DNA of 26,212 nt from JANYHF01 sp031393505 (GTDB lineage Bacteria > Pseudomonadota > Alphaproteobacteria > Rhizobiales > Hyphomicrobiaceae): contig JANMVX010000047.1 of assembly GCA_031393505.1 (NCBI GenBank), positions 1 through 26,212 of the forward strand, in the 5' to 3' direction. The position numbers were made by a program, and so were the translations under genes. This document shows, in pieces, positions 22,184 through 26,212 of this stretch (within the stretch, counting starts at the first letter, position 1; each line of letters starts with the position of its first letter). The notes below the pieces were generated by a model, which saw nothing but the letters and a program-made list of their open reading frames with translations, was not told where the DNA came from and made no database searches.

Positions 22184-23032
22184 ATGTCCTCCAAATTCAA
22201 ATACGCCTTCAACACCTGGGCCTACAGCAGTTTTCCTGTCTGGGTTCCCTCCTATACGCTTGAAGACACGATCAAGCGCATCGCGCGGGCTGGATATGAC
22301 GGGATCGAAATCGGCTGCGCGGCGCCCCATGCCTGGCCGGCCTATCTGAATGCGCAGCGACGCAGGGATTTGCGCAAGTTGATGGCCGACCAGAACCTGC
22401 CGGCGGTGAGCCTGCTGCCCGCGCCGGGCGGCGGCCCCGGCAACAATGTCGCCTCGCCGATGGTCGAAGAGCGAACCGCGACGATCGCTCATTACAAGGA
22501 CGTGATCGACCTCGCACACGATCTCGGGGCCACAAAAGTCCTCTACATCGCGGGATGGCGCGTGTTCGGCACGCCGTTCCAGCAGGCCTGGGACTGGACG
22601 CTCGCGGCGCTGAAGGATATCGGCCGCTACGCCGCCGACAAGGGCATCACGATCTGCATCGAGAATACCGCCGCGGATTCCAATCTCATCGATACCGTGG
22701 GCCAGGCCCTGCTGCTGCGCGATCAGGTCGGCCTCAACAATGTTCAACTGATGTTCGACACCTATCACGCGCTGTATCGCAATGAGGTCAGCTCCGATCA
22801 GGTTTACGAGATCGGCGAGCATCTCGCGCATGTGCATTTCGCTGACACAAACCGCCTGCCGCCCGGCGAAGGCGCTGTCGATTGGGTTGGCGTGTTGCAG
22901 GCGCTCAAAGACATCAATTTCGTTGGATATTGCACGATGGAAATCGGCTTCAACATGCGCAGTGTCGAGCCCGATCGCTACGCCCGCAGTGCCATCACCT
23001 ATCTCAAGAGTATCGAGAAGCAAGTGGTGTGA
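22184..23032 (+). CDS. Xylose-isomerase-like TIM-barrel sugar (phosphate) isomerase/epimerase
   Basis: A 282-residue protein of the AP-endonuclease/xylose-isomerase-like TIM-barrel superfamily. Typical metal-ligand segments are seen in order: GYDGIEIGC, ICIENTA (Glu), LMFDTYHALY (Asp and His), HVHFADTNR (His), and CTMEIGFN (Glu). Such enzymes isomerise or epimerise ketoses, inositol-type polyols or their oxidised forms. ATG 22184 is preferred over GTG 22178 because a GAGG site lies 7 nt upstream of the ATG and MSSKFKYAFNTW looks like the natural start. Together with the dehydrogenase it likely converts the imported substrate into a central sugar. Confidence 0.88.
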   Translation: MSSKFKYAFNTWAYSSFPVWVPSYTLEDTIKRIARAGYDGIEIGCAAPHAWPAYLNAQRRRDLRKLMADQNLPAVSLLPAPGGGPGNNVASPMVEERTATIAHYKDVIDLAHDLGATKVLYIAGWRVFGTPFQQAWDWTLAALKDIGRYAADKGITICIENTAADSNLIDTVGQALLLRDQVGLNNVQLMFDTYHALYRNEVSSDQVYEIGEHLAHVHFADTNRLPPGEGAVDWVGVLQALKDINFVGYCTMEIGFNMRSVEPDRYARSAITYLKSIEKQVV

Positions 23033-23082
23033 AACTAAGGGTAGATCAACTCTCAAGAATCAATAGGAAAAAGGAGGAAACT

Positions 23083-24507
23083 ATGACTTTCAAGAACACA
23101 TCCATCTCGCGGCGGGAGCTGTTGCAGGCCGGCGCAGCCCTGACCGGCGGCGCGACATTGGGCTTGAATTTCGGCACAGCCTTCGCGGCAGATGCGCCCA
23201 AGCCCGACAAGCTGTCGATGCTTTACGCGACGTCCGAAGCCAATTCCGACGCGATCAAAGCAGCGCTGCCGGAGTTCAAGAAGGCCTTTGGCATCGACAT
23301 CGCGCTCGACACGATGCCCTACAACGCCCTGCAGCAGAAGGTCTTCGCTGAGCTGGCCTCAGAGAGTTCGTATTACGACGTCATGATTGTCGACACGCCG
23401 TGGATGCCGGCGCTGACCAACAAGATCGCGCCGATCACCGATATGATCCTCGATCCGCAAGGCGGCGAAGGCCTCGATATCAAGGATTACATCCCAAAGG
23501 TGTTCTTCGATACCGCGGTCTACCAGCGCGACAACAGCGCGCTGCATTTCGACAAGACCGATAGCGTCGATCCCGCTGCGATCAAGGCCGCTGGCTTCGA
23601 TATCTATGGCTTGCCCATGCAGGCCAATGTGCTGACGCTCGCCTATCGCAAGGATCTGTTCGACGATCCGGCCAATCAGAAGGCATACAAGGAAAAGACC
23701 GGCAAGGATCTCGCGCCGCCCGCCACATGGGACGACTTTGCCGCCATCGCCTCGTTCTTCACCGATCCGGCCAAGCGTATGTGGGGCACGACGCTGATGG
23801 CCGGCGCCGGCGACTGGGCGACCGACGACTTCAAGACCCTGCTGGCGGGATTTGGCGGCGACGGTCACCTCGTCAACGACAAGTTCGAGGCGGTATTTGC
23901 GTCGCCCGAAGGCGTCAAGGCGCTGACGTTTTATGCCGACCTCATCAACGGCAAGAAAGTGACGCCGCCGGGCACCACGTCGGCAAGTTGGGATGAAGTG
24001 GCGACATCGTTCAGCAACGGTCTCACGGCCATGACCATGAACTACCACGACCTGGCCTTGGCTCCGAATGTGAAGGGGCAGGTCGCCTATGCCGTCGTGC
24101 CGATGGGCGCGGGCGTCGGGCCGCATTTCGGCACCTGGATGCTGTCGGTCAATTCCTTCTCCAAGAACAAGCAATGGGCCTACAACGCCATCAAGTGGTT
24201 CACCAGTTCGGCGACGCAGACCCGTGCACTTGCCCAGCAATTGCACCCGACGCGCGCCTCGGTCTATGCCGCAGCGATCAATGATGCGGCCATCTCGCAG
24301 AAGTATGGCAATTTCTATGAGGTTCTCGGCAAGTCACTTGCTGTGGGCGCTGGCCGGCCGCGGCTCACAAATTATGGCGACGTTGACAAGGCGATATGGG
24401 TCGCGGTGAACAATGCCGCGCGCGGCGCCGCAACCCCAGAAGAGGCGCTGAAGGTCGCCGCCGACGAAGTCGGCAAAGCCCTCGCCAACGCCGGCTATAA
24501 GAAGTAA
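23083..24507 (+). CDS. Family-1 ABC sugar-binding protein, Tat-exported
   Basis: A 474-residue periplasmic solute-binding protein. The signal begins TSISRRELLQAGAALTGGAT and ends FGTAFAADA; SRRELL is a Tat motif, so it is probably exported folded. The mature part has family-1 features: YYDVMIVDTPWMPALTNKI, IYGLPMQANVLTLAYRKDLF, PPATWDDFAAIA and FSNGLTAMTMNYHDLAL. The strong GGAGG site 5-6 nt upstream fixes ATG 23083; the open frame continuing into the previous gene is not coding. The ligand is likely a sugar or polyol matching the dehydrogenase and isomerase. High expression is suggested by the ribosome site and position in the operon. Confidence 0.94.
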   Translation: MTFKNTSISRRELLQAGAALTGGATLGLNFGTAFAADAPKPDKLSMLYATSEANSDAIKAALPEFKKAFGIDIALDTMPYNALQQKVFAELASESSYYDVMIVDTPWMPALTNKIAPITDMILDPQGGEGLDIKDYIPKVFFDTAVYQRDNSALHFDKTDSVDPAAIKAAGFDIYGLPMQANVLTLAYRKDLFDDPANQKAYKEKTGKDLAPPATWDDFAAIASFFTDPAKRMWGTTLMAGAGDWATDDFKTLLAGFGGDGHLVNDKFEAVFASPEGVKALTFYADLINGKKVTPPGTTSASWDEVATSFSNGLTAMTMNYHDLALAPNVKGQVAYAVVPMGAGVGPHFGTWMLSVNSFSKNKQWAYNAIKWFTSSATQTRALAQQLHPTRASVYAAAINDAAISQKYGNFYEVLGKSLAVGAGRPRLTNYGDVDKAIWVAVNNAARGAATPEEALKVAADEVGKALANAGYKK

Positions 24508-24512
24508 CGCGG

Positions 24513-25454
24513 GTGACCAACGCTTCGACCAGTGCTGGACTTGTCCGTCGGCACACGCGTCGCACGCTGTCTCTGGAAAAGAGCACCATGATGGGCTGGG
24601 GGCTGATGTCCCCAGCCATGATCTTGTTGCTGCTGATGACAGTCGTGCCGACATTTTATCTGCTCTACTATGCGTTCCGCCATGAGGACCTGCTCGGCCC
24701 CAAGTCCTATTGGGTCGGCTTTGGCAATTTCACCCGCGTATTGTCCGACCCGAACATCTGGTCCGACTCGCTGTCCACGCTGCAATTCGTCGTGCTGGCC
24801 GTGGCGGTCGAATTGGTGCTCGGCCTTCTTCTGGCGCTGATGTTGAGCGCTAAGCTTGCGGAAACCAATCTCCTGACTGCCTTGTTTATTCTGCCGCTCG
24901 GCGTTGCACCTGTGGTGTCGGCGCTGGTTTTCAGGGTGCTGCTCGATCCCGCCTATGGTTGGGTCGACTATTACCTCCAGACCTGGGGTCTGATTGACCA
25001 GCCGATCGACTGGTTCGGCCAGCCCGTGTACGCCTGGATCGCGGTCATAGCGCTCGACGTCTGGCAATGGACGCCATTCGTTGCGCTGATCCTGCTGGCG
25101 GGTCTGCAGGGCATCCCCGGCGAACCCAAGGAAGCGGCGCTGCTAGACGGCGCCAATTGGCTGCAAATGTTCTGGTACATTATCTTGCCCTTCATCAAGC
25201 CGTTCATTGCGATTGCATTGGTGTTTCGCACGATCGAAGCGTTCAAGACATTCGCCAGCATTTTCGTGCTCACCGGCGGCGGGCCGGGCTCTTCGACCAC
25301 ACTGATCAATCTCGACTTGTATCGCATCGCCTTGCAGAATTTCGATATCGGTGCGGCGTCGGCGCTCGGCATCTGCTTTCTGATCGTGCTCTCGGTGATC
25401 ATGGGGCGCCTGCTGTCGATCCTCGGCCGCCATACAGACATTCTGGAGGATTGA
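24513..25454 (+). CDS. ABC sugar transporter permease, MalF/UgpA type
   Basis: A 313-residue inner-membrane permease with about six helices. The first is MSPAMILLLLMTVVPTFYLL, and later ones include LQFVVLAVAVELVLGLLLAL and TALFILPLGVAPVVSALVF. The EAA loop that contacts the ATPase reads EAALLDGANWLQMFWYIILP near residues 208-228. The GTG start at 24513 lies 5 bp after the binding-protein stop. A second choice is the ATG at 24588, which would trim a 25-residue cytoplasmic leader. It works with the binding protein before it and the permease after it. Confidence 0.93.
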   Translation: MTNASTSAGLVRRHTRRTLSLEKSTMMGWGLMSPAMILLLLMTVVPTFYLLYYAFRHEDLLGPKSYWVGFGNFTRVLSDPNIWSDSLSTLQFVVLAVAVELVLGLLLALMLSAKLAETNLLTALFILPLGVAPVVSALVFRVLLDPAYGWVDYYLQTWGLIDQPIDWFGQPVYAWIAVIALDVWQWTPFVALILLAGLQGIPGEPKEAALLDGANWLQMFWYIILPFIKPFIAIALVFRTIEAFKTFASIFVLTGGGPGSSTTLINLDLYRIALQNFDIGAASALGICFLIVLSVIMGRLLSILGRHTDILED

Positions 25455-25456
25455 TC

Positions 25457-26212
25457 ATGCGGACACTGAGCACTGGGATCTTCCGCGTCATCCTCTGGGG
25501 ATCGCTCCTGCTGATTCTCGCCCCCGTCGGCTGGGTCGTCTTGACGTCGATCAAACCGACTCAGATCAGCCAGGCACTGCCGCCGGTCTGGAATTTCACG
25601 CCGACGCTGCAAAACTATATCGATGTGCTGGGCGGCAACACCTACACATCGCAACATTTCGGAACGCTTCTTCTGCACAGCATCGTCGTCACCGTCGCCT
25701 CGACCGCGCTTGGCCTCCTCGTTGGCATTCCCGCCGCCTATGCGTTGGCGCGGATCAAATTCCCGGGGAAGAAGGGGGCGGCGACCTGGATTCTTTCGAC
25801 CATCATGTTCCCGCCCGCAGTCTCCGTAGTGCCCATCTTTATCCTCGCTTCAAAGCTCCATCTGACCGACACGTTCCTGGTTCTGATCGTCCCCTACGCC
25901 GTCTTCGGTCTGCCGATGGTGATCTGGATGCTGCGCAGTTACATCAAGCAGATTCCGTTCGAGATCGAGGAAGCTGCAATGGTCGATGGCGCCTCTCAAG
26001 TGGATTTGCTGCGCTACATCGTTTTCCCGCTGCTGATGCCGGGCATTGTCGCTGCGAGTTTGCTCAGCGCGATGCTGGCGTGGAACGAATTCCTGTTTGC
26101 GCTGACGCTGACGCGCTCAGCCGCCAAGACCGCATCGGTCGGCATCAGCGAATTCACCAATATGTACGGCACGCAATGGGGCAGCCTCACCGCCGCCGCG
26201 ACCGTCACCGTT
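25457..26212 (+). CDS. ABC sugar transporter permease, MalG/UgpE type (partial at window end)
   Basis: The open frame runs from ATG 25457 to the window edge (252 codons, no stop), preceded by GGAGGA 6 nt before the start. It begins MRTLSTGIFRVILWGSLLL and carries the usual SIKPT segment, then helices such as GTLLLHSIVVTVASTALGLL and a FPPAVSVVPIFIL stretch. The EAA loop is EEAAMVDGASQVDLLRYIVF, followed by P and AWNEFLFALTLTRS, all typical of MalG-type permeases. Only about 25-30 residues should be missing. No ATPase gene is seen in the window; it should lie downstream or be shared. Confidence 0.93.
   Translation, partial: MRTLSTGIFRVILWGSLLLILAPVGWVVLTSIKPTQISQALPPVWNFTPTLQNYIDVLGGNTYTSQHFGTLLLHSIVVTVASTALGLLVGIPAAYALARIKFPGKKGAATWILSTIMFPPAVSVVPIFILASKLHLTDTFLVLIVPYAVFGLPMVIWMLRSYIKQIPFEIEEAAMVDGASQVDLLRYIVFPLLMPGIVAASLLSAMLAWNEFLFALTLTRSAAKTASVGISEFTNMYGTQWGSLTAAATVTV

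Noticed and set aside
21251..23056. 601-codon open frame on the minus strand
   Set aside because: It is antisense to the dehydrogenase and isomerase genes, which have clear motifs; no domain is seen in the opposite frame.
22882..23082. Extended N-terminus of the solute-binding protein
   Set aside because: It overlaps the isomerase gene in another frame, whereas a strong GGAGG site and Tat signal mark ATG 23083.

Overview
The window is high-GC DNA from an alphaproteobacterium. This is inferred from the alphaproteobacterial-type AtpD, the order atpD-atpC, the pqqABCDE cluster and the general style of the proteins; I cannot place it to genus. It contains about 18 intact or near-intact genes, a run of decayed genes, and several families of short dispersed repeats.

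Left part (1-4830): a VapD-type Cas2-fold ribonuclease with its small DUF5397-like partner sits directly in front of atpD (ATP synthase beta). A small acidic zinc-ribbon-like ORF follows, then atpC (epsilon). Next come a repeat-bearing intergenic region, a RhlE-type DEAD-box RNA helicase with a long basic tail, and an intrinsic terminator. A nested pair of MITE-like elements (4852-5322) fills the convergent gap to the pqq genes.

Middle part (5351-17755): a PQQ and alcohol-oxidation island. On the minus strand lies pqqA-(attenuator-like hairpin)-pqqB-pqqC-pqqD-pqqE, with ATGA overlaps from B to E. Divergent on the plus strand is a two-gene ABC exporter of the type linked to PQQ-dependent alcohol dehydrogenases. 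Then, on the minus strand, come a LuxR-type response regulator, a FIST-domain protein (NosP-like) and a PAS hybrid histidine kinase (NahK/ErcS'-like). These regulators look intact. The structural genes they would be expected to serve are largely ruined. A quinoprotein alcohol dehydrogenase is reduced to an internal piece joined to its last codons. The adjacent c-type cytochrome has lost its start region and the second heme cysteine. A NosR-like flavoprotein and its ApbE/NosX-like flavinyltransferase have been cut by deletions. Only the MoxJ/XoxJ-like periplasmic protein between them still looks whole.

Junction (17756-19012): an AT-rich patch, a perfect 18-bp inverted repeat, and a second 180-bp MITE in inverted orientation to the one at 4952-5131. 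The two copies therefore bracket the PQQ island. Abutting the MITE are what I read as remnants of type I-E cas5e and cas6e.

Right part (19013-26212): a carbohydrate or polyol uptake locus. It has an unusual cytoplasmic regulator that fuses a winged-helix-like N-terminus to a family-1 solute-binding domain. Downstream is an apparent operon of a zinc alcohol/polyol dehydrogenase, a xylose-isomerase-like TIM-barrel protein, a Tat-exported solute-binding protein and two ABC permeases, the last one running off the window.
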